DNA of 64,000 nucleotides, from positions 920,997 to 984,996 of the forward strand of contig JADKKK010000001.1 of NCBI GenBank assembly GCA_016720545.1, written 5' to 3'. Made by a program: the position numbers and the translations under genes. Under the pieces are notes generated by a model that was given only the letters and a program-made list of their open reading frames with translations, had not been told where the DNA came from and searched no databases. Positions 43,610 through 53,563 of the stretch are shown piece after piece (position 1 is the stretch's first letter; each line of letters begins with the position of its first letter). This DNA is from Myxococcales bacterium (GTDB taxonomy: Bacteria; Myxococcota_A; Polyangia; Polyangiales; Polyangiaceae).

Positions 43610-45418
43610 GTGAGGCGCGCTCTCTACCACCCGCTCGCGTGGTTCCTTGGAGGAGCAGCGTACGGCCTCCTCGCCGCCATACGCCTCGAGCTCCTGGAGC
43701 CGGCCTGGGCCCCGCTCGTCGTCATGGCGTGCACGGGGTTCGCCTTCCTGGTGCCCGCGCTCCTCGCGCTCCTCGGCCGCCTCGCGCTCCACACGCTCGC
43801 GCGACGCCTCGGCCGAACGTCGACGACCTTCGCGACGAGCGGCTTGTCGCCGTCCGCGTCGCTCGTCGCGTCCCTCGGAAGTCTCGCTCTCTTCTGGACC
43901 GTCCTCTTCGTCGTCGGCGATCTTGTGGTCTCGCTCGCCTACCGCCACGAGTCGCCTGGCGCGCTCCTCGCCGCCCGATCGCTCGGGGCGCTCGGGGCGG
44001 GCGCGCTGGCTTGGTGGCTCGCTCGTCGCGCGGCTCTCCGAGCTCCGCGCGACGGGCTCCCTCGCGCCCGGGCGATCGCGCTCGGCGTCGGCGTCCTTGG
44101 GCTCGTCGCCTTTGGGGCAGCCCGGATCACGGCGCCCCCGCTCCCGCCTCCGCGCCCGACCGTCCCGGCGCCGCCCGAGCTCGCGATCCGAGATACCGGC
44201 CTCCGCGTGCTCCTCATCGGGCTCGACGCGGCCACGTGGAAGGTCGTCACCCCGATGGCTGTGGCGGGCGAGCTCCCTGCGATCGCCTCGCTCGAGGCAC
44301 GTGGGGCCACGAGCACGGTGCACGCGCCCCCGCCGCGCCTCTCGCCCGTCAACTGGACTACGATCCTCACCGGGCGCCCCGAGCAGGAGCACGGGATCCA
44401 CGACTACGTGCACGTGGCGCTGCCCGGGGTTCCGTCGTTCCCCTTCGAGAACATGCTGCGCGACAGGGCGCTCCTCCCATTCGCCTTCGCGACCCTCGGG
44501 GAGCAGCAGCTCGGCCTCGCCGTAGGCAACCCGCCCCCCAGCACGGCGGTGCGCACCCGCGCCCTCCCGCACATGCTCGCGGCTGGCAACCGTTCGTCCC
44601 TCGTGCTCGGAATGCCGTGCACCTGGCCGGTTGAGCCCCTCCCAGGTCTCGTGGTCTCGAACCGCTACATGCCCGGCGAATTCGACACCTTCGGGCACGA
44701 GGGGCCGCCGCCGGGGCGCCTGCATCCGCCCGACGCCGAGGCCTCGCTGTCCGCGCTCCGCGTGGACTCGGGCGGCGACCCCGCCCCCATGCTGCGCAAG
44801 CTCGGTATCGTCGACGACGCGAGCATCGCGGAGCTCGCCACGTGGCGTTACACGCGGCTGAACCACCTGCCGATGAGGCTCATGGCGGACATCCACGACT
44901 CCGACGAGACCTTCTTCGACGTGCTCGAGGCGCGCTGGCCGAGCGGTGAGTTCGGCTTCGGAGCGGCGCTCGTGAATGGCATCGACGTCTTCACTCACGC
45001 GTTCTGGGAAGAGCGTTATCCCGAGGAGTTCGGACACCCGAAGAGCCAGCACCCGGAGTGGGGCAAGCTCATCGGCGCCTACCATCGACTGGTCGACGCG
45101 CGCCTCGGCGCGCTGCTCGCGCGCCTCGATCCGCGCACGGTGGTGTTCGTCCTCTCCGACCACGGCATGGAGGCGAGCCCGGGCAACCTCGTGTGGCCCG
45201 GCTGGCACTCCGAGGAGGGGATCTTCATGGCCGCGGGCGCGCCCATTCGCCGCGGCGCTCGCGTCGAGAGGGTCGACTTCTTGGACGTCGCCCCGACCGT
45301 GCTCCACCTGCTCGGATACCCGGTCCCGAGGGATCTCAAGGGGCGCGTGCTCGAAGAGATCCTGGAGCCCGAGTTCTTGGCGCGCTTCCCGGTGCGCTCC
45401 ATCGCGAGCTACGAGTGA
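43610..45418 (+). CDS. Membrane-bound alkaline-phosphatase-fold enzyme (type I phosphodiesterase family)
   Basis: 602 residues from GTG 43610. Four or five membrane segments occupy residues ~1-190; a Pro-rich stretch leads to the catalytic domain. The metal and nucleophile motifs of the alkaline phosphatase superfamily are visible: LLIGLDAATWKVV (metal Asp), SPVNWTTILTGRPEQEHGI (Thr nucleophile), FVLSDHGMEAS (Asp/His ligands) and PGWHSEEGIF (His). Substrates in this family include nucleotides, phospholipid head groups and glycan phosphates. The gene precedes, by 37 bp, the putative glycolipid genes and may modify their product. Confidence 0.87.
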   Translation: MRRALYHPLAWFLGGAAYGLLAAIRLELLEPAWAPLVVMACTGFAFLVPALLALLGRLALHTLARRLGRTSTTFATSGLSPSASLVASLGSLALFWTVLFVVGDLVVSLAYRHESPGALLAARSLGALGAGALAWWLARRAALRAPRDGLPRARAIALGVGVLGLVAFGAARITAPPLPPPRPTVPAPPELAIRDTGLRVLLIGLDAATWKVVTPMAVAGELPAIASLEARGATSTVHAPPPRLSPVNWTTILTGRPEQEHGIHDYVHVALPGVPSFPFENMLRDRALLPFAFATLGEQQLGLAVGNPPPSTAVRTRALPHMLAAGNRSSLVLGMPCTWPVEPLPGLVVSNRYMPGEFDTFGHEGPPPGRLHPPDAEASLSALRVDSGGDPAPMLRKLGIVDDASIAELATWRYTRLNHLPMRLMADIHDSDETFFDVLEARWPSGEFGFGAALVNGIDVFTHAFWEERYPEEFGHPKSQHPEWGKLIGAYHRLVDARLGALLARLDPRTVVFVLSDHGMEASPGNLVWPGWHSEEGIFMAAGAPIRRGARVERVDFLDVAPTVLHLLGYPVPRDLKGRVLEEILEPEFLARFPVRSIASYE

Positions 45419-45428
45419 AAGCGCGCGA

Positions 45429-45444
45429 TGGCGCACCCCTTGCA
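45429..45444 (+). promoter_or_regulatory. Weak sigma-54-like site before the UGT gene
   Basis: TGGCGCA-CCCC-TTGCA has an intact -12 and the correct spacing but an altered -24 (GCA instead of ACG). The predicted start is 1 nt before ATG 45456. No repeat cluster is near, so this may be chance. Confidence 0.3.
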
Positions 45445-45455
45445 ATGGCTGGGGC

Positions 45456-46667
45456 ATGAAGATCCTCCTCGCTTCGGTTGGTACCTACGGTGACGTCGGA
45501 CCCCTCGTGTCCTATGGACGCGAGCTCCGGAAGAGCGGACACGAGGTGTGCCTCTGCACGACGGCCGAGTGGTCGGCGCTGGCCGAGCGGCACGGGCTAG
45601 ACACGTTGCCGCTGCCAACGAGCGTGAGTCGCATGCTCGCGAGTAACGCCGACGTCATGGGCAGTCCGCTCCGCGCGACGCCCCGTCTCCTCCGCGACTT
45701 GTGCAGCTTGAGCGAGTCGATGTTCGACCCACTCCGCGCCGTGGCCGCCCGCTTCGACCGCATCGTGGGCTCCGGCGCGCAGCTCGCTGGCGTGACGGTC
45801 GCCGAGGGGATCGGGCTGCCCTACGTTCACCTGCTCCACGCCCCCAGCTGGTTTCCCTCGGGTCGCCACACGCCACCCGCGTTTCCCTTCCAGAGCGCCT
45901 CGCCCACCGTGAACGCCGCCCTCTGGCGGCTCTTCACCGCGGCCTTCCATCGCGCGACCTCGAGCGTCGTGAACCGCCAGCGCGCGACCTTCGGGCTGCG
46001 CCCCGTCGCCGATGTGTACGAGTCCTTCCGATCGGTGGCGGTGGTCTGTCAGGACGCCACGTTGGGCCCCGTCCCCGGGGACTGTGGGAGCGTGCGGTGC
46101 GTGCCGTACCTCGAGGCGCCCCACGAGGACGGAGGTCTCCCACCGGAGCTCGAGGCGTTCCTCGACCGAGGGCCTCGCCCGGTATTCGTCGGCTTCGGGA
46201 GCATGCCGGAGCGCCAGACGGGTGTGCTCGATCGCGTGCACACCGCGCTCCGTGAGGTCGGCGCGCGAGTGATCTACCAGGTGGGCGCGAGCGCACGCGC
46301 CCCGTCGAGCGACGCGCGCACGTTCGTCCTGCGTCGACGCGTGGCGCACTCGCTCCTCTTCCCACGCGTCCGCGCGTGCATCCACCACGGCGGCGCAGGC
46401 ACCACCTATTCGATCGCGCGCGCCGGCGTCCCGCAGATCGTGATGCCTCAGCTCCTCGACCAGTTCTATTGGGGTCAGCGGGTGCACGATCTCGGGCTCG
46501 GGCCGCGCCCGCTCTCCTTCACGCGACCGGGTCGCCGCGCGCTCCGAGGCGCCATGGCTTCGGTGTTGCAAGACGCTCGCTTCGACGCCGAGGCCCAGCG
46601 CTCGGCGAGACGGATCACACCCTCGGGCGGCTCGCAGTTGAGCGCCCTCCTCGGAATCCACGCCTGA
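45456..46667 (+). CDS. UGT-type (GT1/GT28-like) glycosyltransferase, sterol/lipid glucosyltransferase-like
   Basis: 403 residues. Starts MKILLASVGTYGDVGPLVSYGREL, the glycine-rich GT-B N-terminal motif of sterol- and rhamnosyl-type transferases. The C-terminal nucleotide-sugar site is CIHHGGAGTTYSIARAGVPQIVMPQLLDQFYWG. Such enzymes glycosylate lipids or small hydrophobic molecules. It is followed after 11 bp by a B12-radical SAM gene, then an RND transporter and an acyltransferase, consistent with making and exporting a glycolipid or polyketide-like compound (inference). Confidence 0.9.
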   Translation: MKILLASVGTYGDVGPLVSYGRELRKSGHEVCLCTTAEWSALAERHGLDTLPLPTSVSRMLASNADVMGSPLRATPRLLRDLCSLSESMFDPLRAVAARFDRIVGSGAQLAGVTVAEGIGLPYVHLLHAPSWFPSGRHTPPAFPFQSASPTVNAALWRLFTAAFHRATSSVVNRQRATFGLRPVADVYESFRSVAVVCQDATLGPVPGDCGSVRCVPYLEAPHEDGGLPPELEAFLDRGPRPVFVGFGSMPERQTGVLDRVHTALREVGARVIYQVGASARAPSSDARTFVLRRRVAHSLLFPRVRACIHHGGAGTTYSIARAGVPQIVMPQLLDQFYWGQRVHDLGLGPRPLSFTRPGRRALRGAMASVLQDARFDAEAQRSARRITPSGGSQLSALLGIHA

Positions 46668-46678
46668 GCGAGAGCACC

Positions 46679-48382
46679 ATGACCAAGACCTTGACGAACT
46701 ACGATCCCGCAGAGCCCCTTCGCATATTGCTCATGCGCTCGGGCGGGCACTTCGCCAGCACGGATTTCCCCGACGCGCCGATGGTCGGCCCTCCGAAGAG
46801 CCTCCTGTACCTCGCGGGCGTCTTCGCGGACGATCCGGGCGTGCGCGTGCGAATGCTCGACGTCCTGGCCCACCCGGACTTCGAGCAGATCGCGCGCGAC
46901 CGGGAGAACCCACCCTTCTACTTCGGTATGAGCGAGCCGGACGTCGCCAAGAGGCTCGCGGCCGAGCGACCCCACGTGGTCGGCATCACCTCGACCGCCA
47001 ACTACTACTTCGAGGACACGATACGGCTCATCGCGCTCGTGCGCGCGATCTGTCCTGACGCGCTCATCCTGCTCGGCGGCCCAGACGCGACGAACGACAC
47101 CGCCCGCTACTTCGAGCGAGCCCCCGCGCTCGACGCGATCGTCCTCCGCGAGGGCGAGCGCACTTTCCGTCACCTCATCACGGCGCTCCGCGAGGGACGC
47201 GACTGGAGCGACGTGCGCGCGATCGTGCGGCGCGAAGGCGACGGGCTGGTGCGCACCGACGGCGAACCCTTCGCCGTCGAGCTGGACGAGTTCCGCTGCG
47301 ACTACTCCATCGCCGATCTCGAGCGCTATTTCGAGCTCGCGCGCCGGGGCTACCCCTCGCGCCTCGGCATCCAGTACCCGGGCTCGCACCGCTCGATCGA
47401 CCTCGTCACGAGCCGAGGGTGTGTCTACCGCTGCACGTTCTGCTGCATCTACCTGCACATGGGCCGGCGCTTCCGCGTGCACAGCGTGCAGCGCGTGCTG
47501 GACGAGATGCGGGCCCTCGTCGAGACCCACGGCGTCCGCAATTTTCACTTCGAGGACGACGATCTGCTCGGCGATCTGCCTCGCTTCAAGGAGATCTTGC
47601 GCGGCATCATCGAGGCCGGCTGGGACATCACGTGGGACACGCCGAACGGCGTCCGCGCCGACCGCATCGACGAGGAGCTCATGAACCTGTGCCGGCGCTC
47701 GGGCTGCGCCTACCTCATCTTCGGCATCGAGAGCGGGAGCGCCCGCGTGCGCGACAAGCTCATTCGAAAAGATATGAGCCTCGAGGACGTGGAGCGCGCC
47801 TGCCGCCTCTGCTTCGAGTACGAAATCGACAGTCTCGGTTATTACATGTTCGGCATTCCTGGAGAGACCCAGGCGGAGATGCGAGAGACGTACGACTTCG
47901 CGTTCCGCTTGTTCCGGGAGTACAACTGCACACCCGTATTCCAGATCTGGCGACCCTACCGGAACACGCCACTCGAGAAGAAGGTGCGTGACACGGCGCG
48001 CATCAGCGCTCCGAAGATTTACACGGTCGCGCGGAGCCACGGCCTCCCGTACGCGCTCTTCTATAGCCTCGTGTACCAGGACGACGAGGTCACTCTCGAC
48101 TTCCTGGCGAAGCACTTCGACGACTACATCCACGACGCGCTCAAGGTCGCGATCCTCAACTGGCTGCGCATCACCAGCCGTCGCCCGGCGAGCTTCCTCG
48201 AGACCGTGGCGAGCCTCGCGCGGATCGTCGCTGGCAGCGTGCGGACCCCGATCCCGGCGCGGACCATGCTTCAGGGATACCTCCACAGCGTGGGCCTCAC
48301 GCCCTTCGCGCAGATGCGCGGGCTCGGGCGCGAGCCGCTTCGAGTCGTGCGCGACCGGCCACGCGCCGGGGTCAAGTCGTGA
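46679..48382 (+). CDS. B12-binding-domain radical SAM protein
   Basis: 567 residues. An N-terminal cobalamin-binding Rossmann-like domain (residues ~15-190: VVGITSTANYYF, LILLGGPDATND) precedes the radical SAM core with C248-x3-C252-x2-C255 (CVYRCTFC) for the 4Fe-4S cluster and FHFEDDDLLGD, IFGIESGS and YYMFGIPGET motifs. A C-terminal helical tail (~430-567) completes it. Members methylate unactivated carbons, rearrange carbon skeletons or modify lipids such as hopanoids. Substrate is not deducible. The next gene overlaps by 4 nt. Confidence 0.93.
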   Translation: MTKTLTNYDPAEPLRILLMRSGGHFASTDFPDAPMVGPPKSLLYLAGVFADDPGVRVRMLDVLAHPDFEQIARDRENPPFYFGMSEPDVAKRLAAERPHVVGITSTANYYFEDTIRLIALVRAICPDALILLGGPDATNDTARYFERAPALDAIVLREGERTFRHLITALREGRDWSDVRAIVRREGDGLVRTDGEPFAVELDEFRCDYSIADLERYFELARRGYPSRLGIQYPGSHRSIDLVTSRGCVYRCTFCCIYLHMGRRFRVHSVQRVLDEMRALVETHGVRNFHFEDDDLLGDLPRFKEILRGIIEAGWDITWDTPNGVRADRIDEELMNLCRRSGCAYLIFGIESGSARVRDKLIRKDMSLEDVERACRLCFEYEIDSLGYYMFGIPGETQAEMRETYDFAFRLFREYNCTPVFQIWRPYRNTPLEKKVRDTARISAPKIYTVARSHGLPYALFYSLVYQDDEVTLDFLAKHFDDYIHDALKVAILNWLRITSRRPASFLETVASLARIVAGSVRTPIPARTMLQGYLHSVGLTPFAQMRGLGREPLRVVRDRPRAGVKS

Positions 48383-50952
48383 AGGGCGGAGACGTCCCTC
48401 GCCGTCGGCTCGCGCAGGTGCTCTCGCGGCTCTCGCGGCTCGTGGAGCTCCCGGAGCGGAGGCCCTCCGTCATGCTCGTCATTGGCACGGTGGTCCTGGC
48501 CGTGGCGCTCGCCATGGCCTCGAAGCTCCGAGTCGTGGCGGGCCTCGAAGATCTGCTGCCGCGAGGGCGGGCGTCGGTCGTCGAGCTCGAGCGCGTCCGC
48601 GAGCGGGTCCCGGCTGTCTCGTCGCTCACGATCGTGCTCGAGGGCGCCGAGCCCGGAGCGGTGAAGGAGGCCGAGAGGGACATCACGACCGCCGTCTCGG
48701 CGATGGGTCTCCCCTGGGTGGGGAGCGTCGAGTCTGGCATGGGCGACGCGGTCGCTTTTCTCGAGCCGCGCGCGGGCCTCTACGTTGCGAGCGACAAGCT
48801 CGAGTCTCTCGCCGCCGATCTCGAGCGACGCGTGGACTGGGAGGTCCAGCGGACAGCGGGGCTCCTGCTCGACGAGAGGACCGAGGAGCCCCCGCCCATC
48901 ACGGCCGAGAACGTGCGCAAGCGCCTCGGCCTCGCCACGTCGACCGCACCGCACCCACGAGCGACCTACGGCTCGACCGACGGCCGCACCGCTGTGCTGG
49001 TGGTGCACACGGCCGTGCTGAACAGTGACTTCGCTGCGTCTCAGGAGGCCGTCCGGCGCGTCCGCGCGGCCGTCGAGACGCTCCACCTCGAGCGGCGGTC
49101 CGGATCGCTCCGCTTCGGGCTGAGCGGCGGCCTCGTCTCGGCCGCGAGGGCGCAGGCGACCATCGAGGCCGATCTGGTGAACGTGGGGGCGATCGGCACA
49201 CTCGCCATCCTGGGCGTCGTGTTCCTCTACTACCTGCGCCTCCGCATGGTCGCGTGTCTCGTCGTGGCCGTGGCCGTCGGCGTGGCGATCACGTTCGGCG
49301 CGGCGCGCCCACTCGTCGGCGAGCTCAACACCGCGACTGGATTCCTCATGACGATCGTCGCGGGGAATGGCATCAATCCGGGGATCATCTACCTCGCGCG
49401 CTACCTCGAGGCGCGGCGGGCGGGCGTCCCGCACCCCGCCGCGCTGAGCGAGGCGCGGCGCGAGACGTGGCTCCCGACCCTGGGCGCTTCTGGCGCGGCG
49501 GCGCTCGCGTACGGCGCGCTCGTCGTGAGCGAATTCCGCGGCTTCCGGGACTTCGGGCTGCTCGGGAGCTTCGGCATGGTCTGCTGCTGGCTCTGCACGT
49601 TCGCATTTCTTCCGCCCATGCTGACTCTGGCCGAGAGCATCGCCCCGCTGCGGGCGTCGCGCGAAGAGGCCCGAGGGTGGCTCGGCCGCGCGACGAGCCA
49701 GGGCCTCCGCTTCGGCGTCCCGTTCGCGTGGCTCGCCGCCCGACGCCCGCGCCTGCTCGCGGTGCTCGGCCTGCTCCTCGCGGTCGTCGCCGCTGCGACC
49801 ACCCTGCGGCACGCGTCGGGCGGAGCGATGGAGCACGAGCTACGTCGGGTATACGACAGCGCGACCCCGGACCCGGAGACGCTGCGCCTCGCGGCGCTCT
49901 CCGAGGACGCCTCGGCCGACGTGAGCGTCGACGGGATGGCCATCCTCGTGGACCGCACCGAGCAGGTGCCGTGGCTCGTCGCCGCGCTCACCGCGCGACG
50001 CGACGCAGCGCCCGGCGATGCCAAGCCGTTCGCCGCGATCCACACACTCCAGGATTTCGTCCCTCGCGATCAAGAGAAGACGATCCCGCTCCTGCTCGAG
50101 ATCAAGGAGCATGTCCTTCGCGCGAGGGCGCGCGGGTTCGTGTCGGACACGGACTTCGTCGAGATCTCTCGCTACCTGCCGCCCGACGACGTGCGCCCCT
50201 TCGCGCTCGCCGATCTCCCCGCGAGCGTGGCGCGGCCCTTCACGGAGCGCGACGGCACGCGCGGCCGGATCGTCTACCTCACGCCGACCACTCCCGAGCT
50301 CGTGCATGACGCGCGGTACCTCGCGCGGTGGGCCGACTCGTTCCGCCGCACCGAGCTGCCCGACGGGAGCGTGGTGCTCGGCTCGGGCCGCGCGGTCGTT
50401 CACGCCGACATCTGGGCGGCGGTCGCGAGCGACGTCCCCAAGGCGACCGCGCTCGCGCTCCTCGTCACGCTCGGCGTCATCGCCCTCGTCTTCCGAAGGC
50501 CCGCCGCGATCGCGCTCGTCGCCGCGACGCTCCTCGTCGGCGTCGCGTGGATGACCGGGCTCCTGTCCGCGCTCGGCGTGCGGCTCAACGTGCTGAACTT
50601 CATCGCTCTCCCCATCACCTTCGGCGTGGGGGCCGACTACGCGGTGAACGTGATGCAGCGCTCCCTCCGCGACGGGCCCGGCCGCGCGCTCGGGGCGGTC
50701 CGCGAGACGGGTGGGGCGGTCGTCCTGTGCAGCCTGACGACCATCCTCGGCTATCTGGCGCTGGCGGGCTCGACGAGCGCGGGCGTGAGGAGCCTCGGCT
50801 TCGCCGCGGTGACGGGGGAGGTGACCTGCCTCCTCGCGGCCATGCTCGTCCTCCCGTGTGTCCTCTTGTGGCGCGACGGCTCTCGGACGAGCCCGGGCCC
50901 CTCGCCGTCGCCGGCGGCGCGAAGAGACCTCACCGCGGAGTCGCCCCCATGA
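48379..50952 (+). CDS. RND/MMPL-type lipid transporter (HpnN-like)
   Basis: 857 residues from GTG 48379 (GTGA). Two homologous halves each contain a large extracytoplasmic loop followed by a bundle of membrane segments, about 12 in all, e.g. VNVGAIGTLAILGVVFLYYL, FLMTIVAGNGINPGIIYLARYLEA and the second-half FIALPITFGVGADYAVNVMQR. The GxxxD-type motif and layout fit the MMPL/HpnN branch, which moves lipids such as hopanoids or mycolates between membranes. Its coupling to a lipid-type glycosyltransferase, radical SAM enzyme and acyltransferase suggests it exports their product. Confidence 0.9.
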   Translation: MKGGDVPRRRLAQVLSRLSRLVELPERRPSVMLVIGTVVLAVALAMASKLRVVAGLEDLLPRGRASVVELERVRERVPAVSSLTIVLEGAEPGAVKEAERDITTAVSAMGLPWVGSVESGMGDAVAFLEPRAGLYVASDKLESLAADLERRVDWEVQRTAGLLLDERTEEPPPITAENVRKRLGLATSTAPHPRATYGSTDGRTAVLVVHTAVLNSDFAASQEAVRRVRAAVETLHLERRSGSLRFGLSGGLVSAARAQATIEADLVNVGAIGTLAILGVVFLYYLRLRMVACLVVAVAVGVAITFGAARPLVGELNTATGFLMTIVAGNGINPGIIYLARYLEARRAGVPHPAALSEARRETWLPTLGASGAAALAYGALVVSEFRGFRDFGLLGSFGMVCCWLCTFAFLPPMLTLAESIAPLRASREEARGWLGRATSQGLRFGVPFAWLAARRPRLLAVLGLLLAVVAAATTLRHASGGAMEHELRRVYDSATPDPETLRLAALSEDASADVSVDGMAILVDRTEQVPWLVAALTARRDAAPGDAKPFAAIHTLQDFVPRDQEKTIPLLLEIKEHVLRARARGFVSDTDFVEISRYLPPDDVRPFALADLPASVARPFTERDGTRGRIVYLTPTTPELVHDARYLARWADSFRRTELPDGSVVLGSGRAVVHADIWAAVASDVPKATALALLVTLGVIALVFRRPAAIALVAATLLVGVAWMTGLLSALGVRLNVLNFIALPITFGVGADYAVNVMQRSLRDGPGRALGAVRETGGAVVLCSLTTILGYLALAGSTSAGVRSLGFAAVTGEVTCLLAAMLVLPCVLLWRDGSRTSPGPSPSPAARRDLTAESPP

Positions 50953-52126
50953 CGGACACCACCCCACCCGACCTGCCACCGACGCCACCGTATCTCGGCG
51001 CGCTCACGCCGCTCCGTGGGATCGCGGCTGTGACGATGGTGGCCTATCACTTCAACATGTTCGTCATGCCGGTGATCGACCCCGCGGTCACTCGCCTTCA
51101 CCAACATGGGTATCTGCTGGTCGATTTCTTCTTCATCTTGAGCGGGTTCATCCTGAGCCACGTCTACGGCGGCTGGTTCGAGGTGGGCGCGCCGAGGGAG
51201 CGCCTCCGCCGCTAGATGCGGGCGGCTTCGCGCGTGTCTACCCGCTGCACCTCACGACGTTGCTCTGGGTCGTGGGAATCTACCTGCTCGTCGTCGTCGT
51301 GTACGCGGCGAAGCTTCCACCGGGGGCTCGATCCGTCTTCGACCCATGGGCCATCCCACTTCACTTGCTGATGCTCCACGGCCTCAGCACCGCCCCGGGC
51401 GGGACGTGGAACACGCCCTCGTGGTCGGTCGGGACCGAGTGGCTCGTCTATTTGGCGTTCCCGTTCTTGACGGTGGCGTTTCGCAGGCTCGCCACATGGG
51501 GCAAGCTCGGGCTGCTCGTCGGGGTGTTTGGTGCCTACGCGTACCTGACGACCCCGCTGTCGACCGATCCGCCGATTCGCCCTTGGCTCCCGAACGTCCC
51601 GTACACCATCGCGGAGATCTCCTTCCCGAACAGCTCCGTTCGCTGCTTTGCGGGCTTCGTGTTGGGCATGGTCACGCACTTCGCTTTCTCCCGCGGATGG
51701 GGGCTTCGCTGGCTCGCTCGCGACTCTGCGGTCCTCGCGCTCGTCGGCGGGCTGCTCGCGGGCTGTCACCTTCACGTTCCGGACATGGTGACCGTGTGGC
51801 TCCTCCCCCTGCTGATCCTCGGGGCCTGTCACAACCGGGGGCGGACGGCCCGCGCGCTGGGGACCGCGCCGCTCCGGTCCCTGGGCGAGTGGTCCTATTC
51901 AATCTACATGGTCCACATGCCCATCATTTTCTCGTTCCTTGGCGCGCAGCTCATCGCGGAAGGCGCCAGGGAGGATGCGGCGAAGCCGATCACCTACGGT
52001 CTGGTGGGCCCGGCGAGCGCGCTCGCGTTCGTCGTCCTCGTCGTCCTCGTGTCCGCGCTGACGTATCGCGTCATCGAGGCGCCAGCGCGCCGCTATTTGT
52101 CCCCAAGTGGTCGGGCTCCGCGATGA
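50949..52126 (+). pseudogene. Acyltransferase 3 family protein, broken by a stop and a frameshift
   Basis: The first frame (ATG 50949, ATGA overlap) gives the acyltransferase-3 start: YLGALTPLRGIAAVTMVAYHF, the catalytic His region, then VDFFFILSGFILSHVY. It ends at TAG 51213. A frame one base away resumes with FARVYPLHLTTLLWVV (the R-x-Y-P-x-H motif) and continues through SWSVGTEWLVYLAFP and YSIYMVHMPIIF to the stop at 52126. Restoring it needs both a changed TAG and one inserted base near 51222. Intact, it would be a ~390-residue, 10-helix membrane O-acyltransferase that could acylate the glycolipid. Confidence 0.85.
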
Positions 52127-52310
52127 CCCCGCCGCGTGAGGACCGGGGAGCTCGACCCGGGGAGGCGGAAGATGCGGCAGGTGACAATACTGCGTCTCGG
52201 GCCGAGCCCCGCGCGGAACTGACGGGTTTCCGCGATGGCGGGATTCACCGAAACGTGCACACACTGCGCCGTGGCCTGGGGCTCGGCCCTGGACTGCACG
52301 GAGGGGCCCC
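52127..52310 (+). other. Leader of the surface-lipoprotein array
   Basis: There is no gene. CGTGCACACACTGCGCC at 52253-52269 resembles the enhancer-like repeats seen elsewhere, but no -24/-12 pair with correct spacing was found before ATG 52311. Confidence 0.35.
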
Positions 52311-53515
52311 ATGAGACATCGTATCCGCGTGGCGTGTTGGTTTGGCGCGAGCGCTGCTGTCGCCGCGTTCGCGGCGTGCTCGGGGACGACGGAGCCCGCG
52401 GTGGCGCCCGACGCGGCCACGGCGCCGGCGCCGACTCCACCGCCAGCCCCGCCGCCGACGGCCTCGACCTCTCCCACGACGCCCCCAGCCGACGCCGGTG
52501 ACTCCGCGGCCCCGCGCGACGCGACCACGGACGCCACGGCGCTCGACGCCACGGATGGCGCGCTAGGGGTGGACGCGATGGACGCCGCCGATGGGTACGA
52601 CGGGGCGCCTTTGCCGGGATCGGTCACGACGGTCGCAGATATCCCGGGGCTGACGGACTTCGACTTTGTTGGGGACCATTTGGTTTATCGGACGCCCGGC
52701 TTCAAGCACTGCACGCTACCGACGTGTGCCGACGAGACGCCGATACCCGGTGCCGGGGCGGACTGGTCGGTGGGGGACGACGAGCGGGTACACTACATTG
52801 GGAGCTCCTCGGGCTCATGGCCGGGGCCATGGCTCGAGTGGTCTCGAGTGTCCGTGCTCTTCGATAACTCGGGAGGTACCGTTCGCACCCTGCACCACAC
52901 GAGCCTAGCATGTGGCCGTGGTTGCCTCGGACGTCCCTACAGCAACGTCAGAGCGTACCACGGTGGCTCGGTCGGCGTGGCGACGATTGAATGGGGGGTC
53001 GAAGGCCGGCCGTTAGGATATGTCTTCGACTTCGACGCTCCGCACCGGACGGGGTGGCGCGAGCCACGGGGCTGGTTCACTCGAACGTCGGGGGCGCGAC
53101 GTACACGTATCCCCCGACCGGTCCCAGCGTGCCAGCGAGCTTCACGGGTGTCTCCGCCCCCGTCCCCGCCACGCCGCCCACCCTCGTCGCCATCAGCGCC
53201 GCCGGGCCCACCGTGCCCCATCCCACGGTCGTGGTCCTCCGCGACGGCAACGTGGAGGCCTGCCCGCTCGCCACTCCCTGTCTCGCCTGGCTGAACCTCG
53301 GGCCACTCGGCACGATCCTGAACCTCGACGACCGACACCTCTACATCGGCACCCCCACCGGACTCTCGCGGTGTGCCCTCTTCGAGATCGGGACCGCGGG
53401 CACCTGCACGCTCGTGCCCCACGGGCCCGTGGAGGCCGTGGAGGAGCCGCTCTATCTCACGACGACCCACGCCTGGTACCGCAGCGGCACCCAGGTGCGG
53501 CGGGTGCTCAAGTAG
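52311..53515 (+). pseudogene. Array lipoprotein, copy 1 (frameshifted)
   Basis: ATG 52311 opens a lipoprotein signal (AVAAFAACSGTTEP) followed by an Ala/Pro/Asp-rich linker and DIPGLTDFDFVGDHLVYR, shared with copies 2 and 3. The frame is lost after FDFDAPHRTG. The next frame resumes with ATGLVHSNVGGATY and runs through the conserved ~115-residue end (PHPTVVVLRDGNVEACP to THAWYRSGTQVRRVLK). One G missing from the G-run at 53051-53054 would restore ~401 residues. The repeats DFVGDHLVYR, LDDRHLYIGT and LTTTHAWYRSG look like beta-propeller blades. No function is known. Confidence 0.8.
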
Positions 53516-53563
53516 GGAGTCGTGGACGTGCCCAGACGAACCTCGGCCGAGGAGGCCCACTCG

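Noticed and set aside
52253..52310. A sigma-54-like promoter before array copy 1
   Set aside because: The best pair (CGGCCC and CTGCA) has the wrong GG-to-GC spacing by one base; only the repeat half-sites remain.
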